DNA of 64,000 nucleotides from Parapedobacter soli (GTDB taxonomy: Bacteria > Bacteroidota > Bacteroidia > Sphingobacteriales > Sphingobacteriaceae): the NCBI RefSeq assembly GCF_025460835.1, contig NZ_JAMXAY010000001.1, positions 62,001 to 126,000 on the forward strand, read 5' to 3'. Below are positions 9,227 to 17,212 of the stretch, in pieces (positions within the stretch are counted from its first letter, which is position 1; every line of letters begins with the position of its first letter). A program made the position numbers and the translations under genes. The notes beneath the pieces were generated by a model, which saw nothing but the letters and a program-made list of their open reading frames with translations, had not been told where the DNA came from and ran no database searches.

Positions 9227-10246
9227 TTAAAATCCTCCATGTTTTTCGATGAATACCATTGACTCGTCCAGTGTAGGCATGAAATTGGCGCAACCAGGTT
9301 GCAGTACCACCTGTGCTCCACTCGCGTTACCCATGCGGCACGACTTGTACAGGTCCCACCCGTTAAGGTAGCCGTAAATAAACCCGGAAGCAAACGCATC
9401 ACCTGCTCCTAAGATGTTTAGCGGCACCACCGGAAATCCGGGTACATCTATCTTATTCCCTTTGTTATCATATACGGTTGCACCTGTTGCACCTCGTTTC
9501 ACCACTAATACTTCCACACCCAACGCCAAAACCCCCTCAATCGCTTTATCGATATCGCCTTTGACGGTAGGAGCAGAAATCTGCTGGTGTTCAATCGTCA
9601 CCTGCGAGGCATCCTCCAACATCGCTGCCAAGAGCTCTTCCTCGGTACCGATTGCCACCTGGATATTGGGGAGCAACGCCCGTACCATTACGCCAAACGA
9701 TCGGATGTCTGCCCATTGGTCTGCCCGGAAATCAATGTCGAGCAGGGTGGTCACGCCGTGTGCTTTAGCACGTTCAGCCGCATGGAAGACTGCGCTGCGG
9801 CTCGGCTCGATATTCAATGCCGTGCCTGACAGTTCAATCAGCCGCACACTCGCCATGTCTATAGCATTCACATGATCGATGGTAATCTGCGAATCTGCCG
9901 CATTGTTGCGGTAAAATACAAGTGGAAAGGTATCTGGCGGCTGTATGCCCAGCAACACGGCACTGCTCCGCGCGCCGGCTATGCGGGGAATAAAGGCCGT
10001 TTCCACCTTTTCCTTTTCCAGAAAATTTAAAATGAAGTCGCCTACTTTGTCGTCGCCCACACCCGTAAGGAGTGCCGCTCGGAGTCCCAACCGGCTGCAA
10101 CCGGTGGCAATATTCAACGGAGATCCCCCAACGAAGGCATCAAACCCTTTAATGGCTATAAACTCAGCCCCGATGTTCTGCGAATAGAGGTCTATTGATG
10201 AACGCCCCACCGTGAGCACGTCATATGCTTTTAATTTGCCATCCAT
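9227..10246 (-). CDS. iolC: 5-dehydro-2-deoxygluconokinase
   Basis: IolC phosphorylates 5-dehydro-2-deoxygluconate with ATP, giving the substrate of the IolJ aldolase. It is a PfkB/ribokinase-family kinase of 339 residues. The N-terminal YDVLTVGRSSIDLYSQNIG is typical of IolC, GGSPLNIATGCSRLG at 40-54 is the first PfkB signature, and PLNILGAGDAFASGF carries the catalytic Asp283. Its ATG shares one base with the iolB stop (TAATG) and it ends one base before iolD, so the three genes are tightly coupled. Confidence 0.94.
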   Translation of the reverse strand: MDGKLKAYDVLTVGRSSIDLYSQNIGAEFIAIKGFDAFVGGSPLNIATGCSRLGLRAALLTGVGDDKVGDFILNFLEKEKVETAFIPRIAGARSSAVLLGIQPPDTFPLVFYRNNAADSQITIDHVNAIDMASVRLIELSGTALNIEPSRSAVFHAAERAKAHGVTTLLDIDFRADQWADIRSFGVMVRALLPNIQVAIGTEEELLAAMLEDASQVTIEHQQISAPTVKGDIDKAIEGVLALGVEVLVVKRGATGATVYDNKGNKIDVPGFPVVPLNILGAGDAFASGFIYGYLNGWDLYKSCRMGNASGAQVVLQPGCANFMPTLDESMVFIEKHGGF

Positions 10247-11124
10247 TATCCATTCATTTTTGCGGTTACCATTGGAATCCGCTCATCCCTACCCTTCCAC
10301 GTACCGAATATCCACTCATGGTCCGGATCGGGTGTGTTGGCCAGCGATTGATCCGAGCCCGCTAGGAAGTTGAGGTAATATACATCATAGCCATGGCCGG
10401 CTACCACTGGATGGTAACCTTTAGGTACCAGCACTACGTCGTTATGCCGGGCTAAGGCGATTTCATTTAGGCTGCCATCGCCGGTGTATATCTGCTGGAT
10501 GGCATACCCCTGGGGTTTACTGATTTTATAGAAATACGTCTCTTCCAACCGAGCCTCCACTAACTGTCCATTTTCATCAACAATACGCTCATCGTGCTTA
10601 TGGGCTGGGTATGAGCTCCAGTTGCCCGATGGGGTGTAGACCTCAACAGCGACTAATCGGTGGCAGGGAAATCCTGGCCCCAGCAAATCGTTGATTTGTC
10701 GGGTGGCGTTATCACCACCGCGTATTTCTATCTGTACGTCTTGGGGCTGCTTTAATACTGGCGAAAAATCACGGTCTGTCTCGCACCACCCATAGGCGAT
10801 GTCCAACACATCACTTTCGGCAACGAATTCGAAGGACGTATGGCGCGGCAGGTAAAGCGAATGGGCCATGCCCGAAAAAACATCCTTCCTTCCGTTAAGG
10901 GTCTGCCAGCTTCCTTTATCCGTATTCACTCGATAATTACCCCCTAACAAGATGATGGCATACTCGTTGTCTCCGGTATCATCCTGCCACACCTCACCCC
11001 GCTGCATCGTCCTTGCAGCAAAATTGAGGTATTGCCACCCAGCGTCTTCCCGGCTGATGTGTTGGTAAACCGAGGTGGCATCATCCGGTTTGGCCAAAAG
11101 CCCGCATTGTTGATCCTGTTTCAT
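10246..11124 (-). CDS. iolB: 5-deoxy-glucuronate isomerase
   Basis: IolB isomerises 5-deoxy-glucuronate to 5-dehydro-2-deoxy-gluconate. The 292-residue protein has a bicupin fold. Metal-binding cupin motifs are visible in WSSYPAHKHDE near 170 and in the segment YHPVVAGHGYDVYYLNFLAG near 245. The C-terminal DPDHEWIFGTWK is characteristic. It lies between the aldolase gene (38-base gap) and iolC (one-base overlap). Length and neighbours leave little doubt. Confidence 0.94.
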   Translation of the reverse strand: MKQDQQCGLLAKPDDATSVYQHISREDAGWQYLNFAARTMQRGEVWQDDTGDNEYAIILLGGNYRVNTDKGSWQTLNGRKDVFSGMAHSLYLPRHTSFEFVAESDVLDIAYGWCETDRDFSPVLKQPQDVQIEIRGGDNATRQINDLLGPGFPCHRLVAVEVYTPSGNWSSYPAHKHDERIVDENGQLVEARLEETYFYKISKPQGYAIQQIYTGDGSLNEIALARHNDVVLVPKGYHPVVAGHGYDVYYLNFLAGSDQSLANTPDPDHEWIFGTWKGRDERIPMVTAKMNG

Positions 11125-11162
11125 TTCAATGAATTCTTTTATTAAGTCAGTAACGGCCGCGC

Positions 11163-12103
11163 TTATTTGAGGAAAGCTACTGCTTTTCCCGCGGCCCCTA
11201 ATTTTTCAAATTTTTCGACGCACAGTTTTTCCAACGCTTCAACATACATCCTACCTGGCACAATCGGATCAAATTGTTCGGGGTGAGCCGCAAAGAATTC
11301 ACGATGCACCCTTGTCCAAAGCACCCGCAGATCAGTAGCGACGTTTACCTTGCAGATGCCATAGGCCGTAGCCCGCAGAAGCTCCTCGTCTGACACGCCA
11401 CGTGCGCCCCGATGCATTTGCCCCCCGGCCGCATTAATCCGGGCCAGTTCATCTGGATCTACCGATGACCCGCCATGCAAAACCAGTGGGAAGCCGGGTA
11501 ATTGCTGTTGGATGGCATGTAAGATATCGAAACGAATCCCTTGATCGCCAGAAAACTTGTAAGCCCCGTGACTGGTCCCTACGGCTACCGCCAAGCTATC
11601 ACACCCTGTACTTTTCACAAAATAAGCAGCATCCTCCGGTCGGGTATATTTTGATTCGGATTCCGAGACCTGTAGATGATCTTCAATTCCGCTCAACACC
11701 CCCAATTCGGCTTCAACAAACACGTTTTTTTGTGTGCCATCGAAACCACTTCACGTGTGCGGCTAATGTTCTGCTTCAATGGATCATGCGACGCATCGAT
11801 CATCAGGGAACCGTATTGCCCGCTGCCAAGAGCGTTAGCGATATGCGCTTCATTACCGTGGTCTAAATGGAGCGTAAACACCACATCGGGATACACCCGA
11901 GCCGCCGATGTGATCATCGCTGTTAATACCTCGGGCGTAGCGTAATCGCGAGCGACTGGCGTGGTTTGGATAATGACCGGTGACCGACTCGTGTCGGCGG
12001 CCCGGAACACCGCCAAGACTTGCTCCATGGTAAAGACATTAATCGCCGCAACAGCATATTTGCCATAGCATTCTTTAAATAGGGTATGTGGCGATATCAT
12101 CAT
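11163..12103 (-). pseudogene. iolJ: IolJ-type class II aldolase, split by a frameshift at an A7 tract
   Basis: The two halves together form a class II (zinc) fructose-bisphosphate-aldolase-family protein. In this operon that means IolJ, which splits 2-deoxy-5-keto-gluconate-6-phosphate into DHAP and malonate semialdehyde. The N-terminal half (12103 to about 11725) has NVFTMEQVLAVFRAA and the metal motif TLHLDHGNEAH. The C-terminal half (in frame from 11723) has VFVEAELGVLSG, VGTSHGAYKF, VLHGGSS and CKVNVATDLR. The halves are in different frames, joined at seven A residues (minus strand, 11731-11725). Eight A would restore HKKNVFVEAEL and a product of about 313 residues. All other domains look intact, so this is a recent mutation, a slippage site, or a homopolymer sequencing error. 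Confidence 0.88.
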
Positions 12104-12166
12104 CTAGCTTCAGACCGTTGGTTCTACAATACAACGACAATTTAGATGGACAGTCAAGATGAAAAG

Positions 12167-12182
12167 ACGCAAAGGTTTGCGT
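12167..12182. promoter_or_regulatory. LacI-type operator upstream of the iol genes
   Basis: The 16-mer ACGCAAAGGTTTGCGT is an inverted repeat (CGCAAA, two bases, TTTGCG) 64 bases before the iolJ ATG, in the gap between the metallophosphoesterase gene and iolJ. An identical 16-mer lies upstream of susC at 20543-20558. A perfect 16-base repeat in two regulatory gaps of one locus strongly suggests shared control, most simply by the LacI regulator at 20647. No clear -7 element was found close by. Confidence 0.75.
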
Positions 12183-12199
12183 TACATCTTCACTGGTTG

Positions 12200-13666
12200 T
12201 TAGGGCACAAATAATATGCTATCCGGCAAAACACGTTCGGAAATTAATCGGCTTGCATATCCCACTTCAAGCACTTCACCCATATAATCCTCAAAATACG
12301 CCAGTTCAAAATCGTGATACCCTGCTTCGAGTGCTACCTTACCATCCTTTCGCCGGGCGTTATGCGAGCCATCATTATCAACAACCAGATGCCCGCCAAT
12401 CGAGAGTTGAGAACCGTCGTCAGAATACGTGTAAAACCGATAGACTCCTCGACTTGGAATTTTAATCAATCCCTTAAACACAATAGCAAAGGAGTCCCTA
12501 GCGGTAGCAACGTCAAGCGAAAGATGTTCTGTAGTACCGACGTGGACCAGTTTGGCGTTTCGTGAGGTATCAGCCAATTGCTTCAGTCGCCCACCTTCGT
12601 AATATCGGTAACGGAGCCCTTGGCTTGGATTGTTGACGGGCTTAGGGAGGAGGTAATTCATCGCGTCTTCTTCATCGGCCGAAAGGCCCGATGGATAATA
12701 ATAAACAAGTTCCTTCACGCTTGGTGTACGAACCCAAGTATCAAAGCGGCGCTCCCCTTCGTACAATTTAATGATTCGGCCACCGCGCTGCAAATCGCCA
12801 TATGCGTCGATGCCCGTTGTCCGCCCAAAGGCCAACGCAATGTCATAACGCATGCCGATATAATCATTATTGTGATCGTGCCCCACAAACGCTCCCATGA
12901 CGTCCTGCATCTCGAGAAAAGAGGCGAATAACCCAGAATTGATATCCGACGAGGCAACGCCTTCATTGGCCGTACCAAACGTGTTTTCTTTCTGATGAAT
13001 TTCCTCGAATTCTTTAATCGGTATATGAAAAAAAGCCAAGGCCGGCAAAGGGCCATTCCTATTTTCCGCTGTATATCGGTTGCTTTGCTCGCGATACCAA
13101 GCCAACTGGTCGAAATGCACCCAATCATAATGGCCATATTTGTGGGCCGACGGCCGATTATGCGTATCCAAACAATAAAGCAGCGCCCTCACTTCGTCGG
13201 CCCCACTCGCAAATATGGGAAGCACATAATTTCCACTACCACTGATGGTCGGACCCGCCTCACCGACGAAGTAAGCGGCACCACTCAACGCCTCGAAGAC
13301 CTCCGACCGGGTCATTCCTGCCTCGTCATCGTGGTTGCCCAAGGTCAATGCCCAAGGCATTTTTGCCTCTTCAAAAATCTTCGCTATAGACTCCCATCCT
13401 TCCGCGGCTGGAGGGGCGGTTACCACATCTCCGGTAACAATAGCCAAATCCGGCTGCTCTGCCGCTAGTATATGTAAGATCACTTCCTTTGTACGGGCAC
13501 TATTCGGCGAAGCGTCTTCCCAGTGCAAATCTGTGAACTGCGCAATTTTGAAATGGCCATCGCTGTTAAATCGAAGCTTGATAGCTCCACTATTTCCGTT
13601 ATCACCCTGTTTGCAGCCGAAAGCAAGCAAAACGAGTAAGATTGCAGCTGAAAATATACTCTTCAT
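12200..13666 (-). CDS. lipoprotein metallophosphoesterase with C-terminal PA14-like domain
   Basis: A calcineurin-like phosphoesterase of 488 residues, probably releasing phosphate from organic phosphates outside the inner membrane. MKSIFSAAILLVLLAFGC is a lipoprotein signal. Dimetal motifs occur in order: FTDLHW, VTGDVV, TLGNHDDE, HIP and VGHDHNND. Roughly the last 120 residues (from AKLVHVG onward, with GVYRFYTYSDDGSQLSIGG) look like a PA14 domain, a beta-rich module often binding glycans. It starts 12 bases after the GDPD-phosphatase gene and precedes the iol genes, so inositol phosphates are likely substrates; that is inference. The in-frame TTG 12 bases upstream was not chosen because the ATG gives a normal signal peptide. 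Confidence 0.85.
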   Translation of the reverse strand: MKSIFSAAILLVLLAFGCKQGDNGNSGAIKLRFNSDGHFKIAQFTDLHWEDASPNSARTKEVILHILAAEQPDLAIVTGDVVTAPPAAEGWESIAKIFEEAKMPWALTLGNHDDEAGMTRSEVFEALSGAAYFVGEAGPTISGSGNYVLPIFASGADEVRALLYCLDTHNRPSAHKYGHYDWVHFDQLAWYREQSNRYTAENRNGPLPALAFFHIPIKEFEEIHQKENTFGTANEGVASSDINSGLFASFLEMQDVMGAFVGHDHNNDYIGMRYDIALAFGRTTGIDAYGDLQRGGRIIKLYEGERRFDTWVRTPSVKELVYYYPSGLSADEEDAMNYLLPKPVNNPSQGLRYRYYEGGRLKQLADTSRNAKLVHVGTTEHLSLDVATARDSFAIVFKGLIKIPSRGVYRFYTYSDDGSQLSIGGHLVVDNDGSHNARRKDGKVALEAGYHDFELAYFEDYMGEVLEVGYASRLISERVLPDSILFVP

Positions 13667-13678
13667 AATGGTATACAA

Positions 13679-15613
13679 TTAAAGTGCTAAAGCCTGCTTG
13701 ATTTTATGAAAGATCGCCGTATTTGGATAAACACCCTTGAAATCGTCTGACCCCGGCCCATAGGCGAAAACCGGCAGCATCAACGGCGTATGATCATCCG
13801 TCATGTATAAGGCCGTGATTTCGCCCTCCGCCCAATTTCCGTCAATCAATGTCAATCCACCCGTTTCGTGGTCACCAGTCACAATCACCAATGTCTGGCC
13901 GTCTTCATCAGCAAATTTCAATGCCTCGGCAACAGCCAGATCGAAACTCAACGTTTCCATAATGGATCCAGGTAACGAATTGGCATGGCCAGCGTAGTCA
14001 ATCTTTGCCGCTTCCACCATCAGGAAGAAACCCTTTTCACTCGTCCCATCCAAGCGAAGAATGGCCGATTGTGTTGCCTCAGCCAAAAGCCTGATGTTTT
14101 TTTCTGACACAGCTTTCCCAAATCGGTCATCGATGCAAATGGTTTTTTCGGCGTAGTTAGGCAACTCCCCTAAATCGGTCACGAGCTGATATTGTGCATT
14201 TAACTCATTCCAAAGATCCCTGCCATCATTACGGTGGCTGAACACACGCCTACCGCTCCCAATAAGCAGATCCAATTTTCCGTCCATCAGGTACGCGGTC
14301 AAGGCATCGCTATCGTCCCGCTCAGCCGCGTGTCCGTAAAAGGCGGCAGGTGTCGCATCAGCCACATTACCTGCGGTGACCACACCGCAAACCATTCCAG
14401 CGTCATTCGCATAGTCCGTAATTGATGGGTTAATCTGGCCCACGGAATCTACACTGATGTGGCGATTTTTCGTTTTTTTACCGGTAGCCAATGCACTACC
14501 TCCCGCGGCTGAATCAGTGGTGTATGCATCCAAGGCGCTGGTTTCCTGCAGGCCAATGGTGGGGATGAGCAGTGTACTCAACGTCCTATTAAATGCATAG
14601 GCTGCCTGCAATTGCGCCAACCCCATGCCGTCGCCAATCAATAAAATAACGTTTCTGATACGTTCATTACTTCCGTCTACTGCACCAAGGGGTATATATA
14701 CGGGAATAGCGGCCGACAACGTCATTTCCTTCCCGTCAAATCCTCTGAAACCACGTGTTGTGACATCCAATCTTTCTGCGCGCGTGATTTCACCGCCCTG
14801 TAAAGGCCGTTGCTGGCTGAATGTTTTCCTGTCAAAATTGGAAAAGAACGCAGCACAACGCTCAATCTCATCCGTATTGATGATATCCACACCCATTTTG
14901 TATAACGTATTCCAAGCAGTTATACCATCAGGTGTGCCCCAAAACCGGATTTTCTTGCCAAGTCCATGGGCCTGGTCAATCGCTTTAGCGACCTGTTTGC
15001 CCTCCTTGTCTGTCAATGCTCCTTTCCCGTTCCACTTCGCATAACTGGAAAACGGCGCGCTAATGAACGCCACACGTTCCAACTGGCTCTCGGTATAGTG
15101 AACGTTAAGCCGCCCGTCAAACCAGATGTAGCGCGGGAAATCAGCAAACGCTAAGGGATCCGGCATAGCACCGGAAATCACTACAGTGACCGCATAGGGG
15201 TTTACGGTCTCATCAAACACGTCCGGATATTTTGCGAGGAGATCGACCACTGGCTGTAAGGTTTCCGTAGCAGGCGTTTTCAGATCGATTAGGAGGACGC
15301 ACCTATCCGATGACGCAGCCCATGCCCGCCCTCCATTTGAGGTGAACACGTCTACAATGGGTTTGATGTACAATGCCTCCAAAGTCCGATGAGGTTGTAA
15401 CTCCCCACGGTCATGGCCGACCAATACCGCTCCATCCACTGCAAATACGTCGGCTTCGATGGTATAGACCTGTTGCGAGTATGCCTGATAAAACGGCACT
15501 CGCTGGTGATAGTCATTGTGTGCATGGATCAAAACGCGATCCTGCTGGGCAGCTACTTGGAGTATTGCCCAGCAGGATACGAATATCCATGCTAATAAGC
15601 ATCTCATAGACAT
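13679..15613 (-). CDS. secreted GDPD/PI-PLC-like and alkaline phosphatase fusion
   Basis: A two-domain enzyme of 644 residues with a signal peptide (cut after about QVAA). Residues 26-265 resemble the glycerophosphodiester-phosphodiesterase/PI-PLC-like barrel of the AIM6 type: HAHNDY with His30 and His32, TIEADVF with Glu53 and Asp55, VGHDRGEL with His67, and the last-strand motif INTDEIE. Residues 318-644 are an alkaline phosphatase: LLIGDGMG, nucleophile motif TTDSAAGG (Ser368), GDHETGG and DDHTP. One polypeptide could therefore cleave a phosphodiester and then remove the phosphate. Its ATG overlaps the susD stop (TGATG). With inositol genes downstream, glycerophosphoinositol or a phosphoinositide head group is the likely substrate, by inference. 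Confidence 0.87.
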   Translation of the reverse strand: MSMRCLLAWIFVSCWAILQVAAQQDRVLIHAHNDYHQRVPFYQAYSQQVYTIEADVFAVDGAVLVGHDRGELQPHRTLEALYIKPIVDVFTSNGGRAWAASSDRCVLLIDLKTPATETLQPVVDLLAKYPDVFDETVNPYAVTVVISGAMPDPLAFADFPRYIWFDGRLNVHYTESQLERVAFISAPFSSYAKWNGKGALTDKEGKQVAKAIDQAHGLGKKIRFWGTPDGITAWNTLYKMGVDIINTDEIERCAAFFSNFDRKTFSQQRPLQGGEITRAERLDVTTRGFRGFDGKEMTLSAAIPVYIPLGAVDGSNERIRNVILLIGDGMGLAQLQAAYAFNRTLSTLLIPTIGLQETSALDAYTTDSAAGGSALATGKKTKNRHISVDSVGQINPSITDYANDAGMVCGVVTAGNVADATPAAFYGHAAERDDSDALTAYLMDGKLDLLIGSGRRVFSHRNDGRDLWNELNAQYQLVTDLGELPNYAEKTICIDDRFGKAVSEKNIRLLAEATQSAILRLDGTSEKGFFLMVEAAKIDYAGHANSLPGSIMETLSFDLAVAEALKFADEDGQTLVIVTGDHETGGLTLIDGNWAEGEITALYMTDDHTPLMLPVFAYGPGSDDFKGVYPNTAIFHKIKQALAL

Positions 15614-17190
15614 CAATATCCGTTATTTTGCTTCAGGTTCTCACTCGTAGCAATTTCCCTTACCGGGATCGGAAATACATGGTGTATTGACGGATTGAAC
15701 CGCCTTGCTGGCCATACTTCTACCTCTTCCAACGACGCAATTGTGCCGTTTGCCAAATTCACTTTGAAACCATGCAACGGCTGCGCATAGGTTGTCTGCG
15801 CATCTCCCCAACGAACAAGGTCAAGGTGGCGCCATACCCCCCATTCAAAAGCAAACTCTACGCGTCGTTCATTCTTTAGCTGTGCTTTGGTTGCCTGGCT
15901 ATTACGTCCCAAACCTGCCCGCTCACGGATATCGTCTATCAATTCTTTAGCTACGGGATCGCCTTCCCCATTTTTCCAGATGAGTGCTTCTGCCTTGATC
16001 AGCAAGATTTCGGCGTACCGCATTAACGATATGTTGAGATCGGTGGTCATGTTGTTACCATCAGGGTTAACTGTTTTTCCGATAGCATCAGCGTCACGGA
16101 ATGGCGCGAGGTATTTACGCAGCGTCATCCCCGTTGGGCTCGACGTGGACGCAGGATTGACCTGCCAAATGATATCGTTGCCGATAAACGACACGTGATC
16201 GCCAGGAGCCACAATCGTTGCTGCTCTCCGCTCATCACCTTCCTCAAACGCATTATAAAGCTCAAGTGTAGGCTGGAAATACCCCCATGTGTTATAATAG
16301 CCAAACCCTCCGTTCTGGAAGGATATGCCCGGCCATTTCGAGCCATCGATTTCATTGCTCGTCACACTGTATATGTATTCTGTACTCCAATTGTTTTCGA
16401 TTTCAAACACATCTGCATAGCTGTCCAGCAACCGGTGCTTCTGCGAGTTGATTACCTTGTCGGCGTACGAAATCGCCACATCGTAAAATGAGGCATCAAA
16501 TTGGGCGGCATACAGCGCTGCCCTAGCTGCAAAGCCCCACGCTGCGGTTTTATGCACCAATCCCCAATCGCTTGTAGGGATGTCATCGAAATAAGGCAGG
16601 TATTCCGAGGCGCGCTCCATATCGTTGATGACCATCCGGTAATTTTCAAGCACAGAGGCTGGCCGTGGCACATCGATTTCTTCGGTTGGGGTATCCTCTG
16701 TCACGATGGGTATTCCCCCATTGGGACCATCATCCCCATACCAGGGAGCAAGCCACAGGTAAGCAAACGCACGCCAAAAAAAGGCATTACCTAGGACGAT
16801 ATTTTTTGTAGCATCAGAAATACTTGTAGCATTAGGTATTTCTGCAATAATCCGATTCGCGTAGTTAATGGTTTGGTACATACGGGGCCAATTGTCCCGC
16901 ACATCTCTTGACATCGAACCATTATCTATAAAATTCTTGATATTGGCCGCTTCGGCCTGCGTGCGACCTGTCACCATATCGTCGCTGGCATTTTCATACC
17001 AAAAGAAACCACGGCCCATTGTTCCCTCACGGTACTGCCATTCGTAAAGAGCGTAGACCGTTTGCATGGCCTGCTCATCGGATACGCTACCCAAGTCCGA
17101 AGGTTGTCCATAAGGTTCGAATTCCAAAAAGTCATTGCAAGACGTAAACACCAATACGAGGGCAAACGTCATTATTAAAATCTTCTTCAT
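15613..17190 (-). CDS. SusD/RagB-family surface lipoprotein
   Basis: A SusD-like lipoprotein of 525 residues: the outer-membrane lid that captures ligand for the SusC channel encoded directly upstream (22-base gap). The signal ends in VFTSC with lipid-anchored Cys18. The N-terminal NDFLEFEP and GNAFFWRAFAYLWLAPWYGDGP-like TPR region, and the C-terminal RRVEFAFEWGVWRHLDLVRW, are standard for the family. Its stop overlaps the start of the GDPD-phosphatase gene, tying uptake to phosphodiester cleavage. The ligand cannot be read from the sequence; context suggests an inositol-containing phosphate ester rather than a plain glycan. Confidence 0.93.
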   Translation of the reverse strand: MKKILIMTFALVLVFTSCNDFLEFEPYGQPSDLGSVSDEQAMQTVYALYEWQYREGTMGRGFFWYENASDDMVTGRTQAEAANIKNFIDNGSMSRDVRDNWPRMYQTINYANRIIAEIPNATSISDATKNIVLGNAFFWRAFAYLWLAPWYGDDGPNGGIPIVTEDTPTEEIDVPRPASVLENYRMVINDMERASEYLPYFDDIPTSDWGLVHKTAAWGFAARAALYAAQFDASFYDVAISYADKVINSQKHRLLDSYADVFEIENNWSTEYIYSVTSNEIDGSKWPGISFQNGGFGYYNTWGYFQPTLELYNAFEEGDERRAATIVAPGDHVSFIGNDIIWQVNPASTSSPTGMTLRKYLAPFRDADAIGKTVNPDGNNMTTDLNISLMRYAEILLIKAEALIWKNGEGDPVAKELIDDIRERAGLGRNSQATKAQLKNERRVEFAFEWGVWRHLDLVRWGDAQTTYAQPLHGFKVNLANGTIASLEEVEVWPARRFNPSIHHVFPIPVREIATSENLKQNNGY

Positions 17191-17212
17191 CTTTAAAACA
17201 GCTAATTGCTTC

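Noticed and set aside
9226-9402. A longer start for iolD inside iolC.
   Set aside because: The extension has no similarity to IolD, and a GGAGG ribosome site is correctly placed before ATG 9225.
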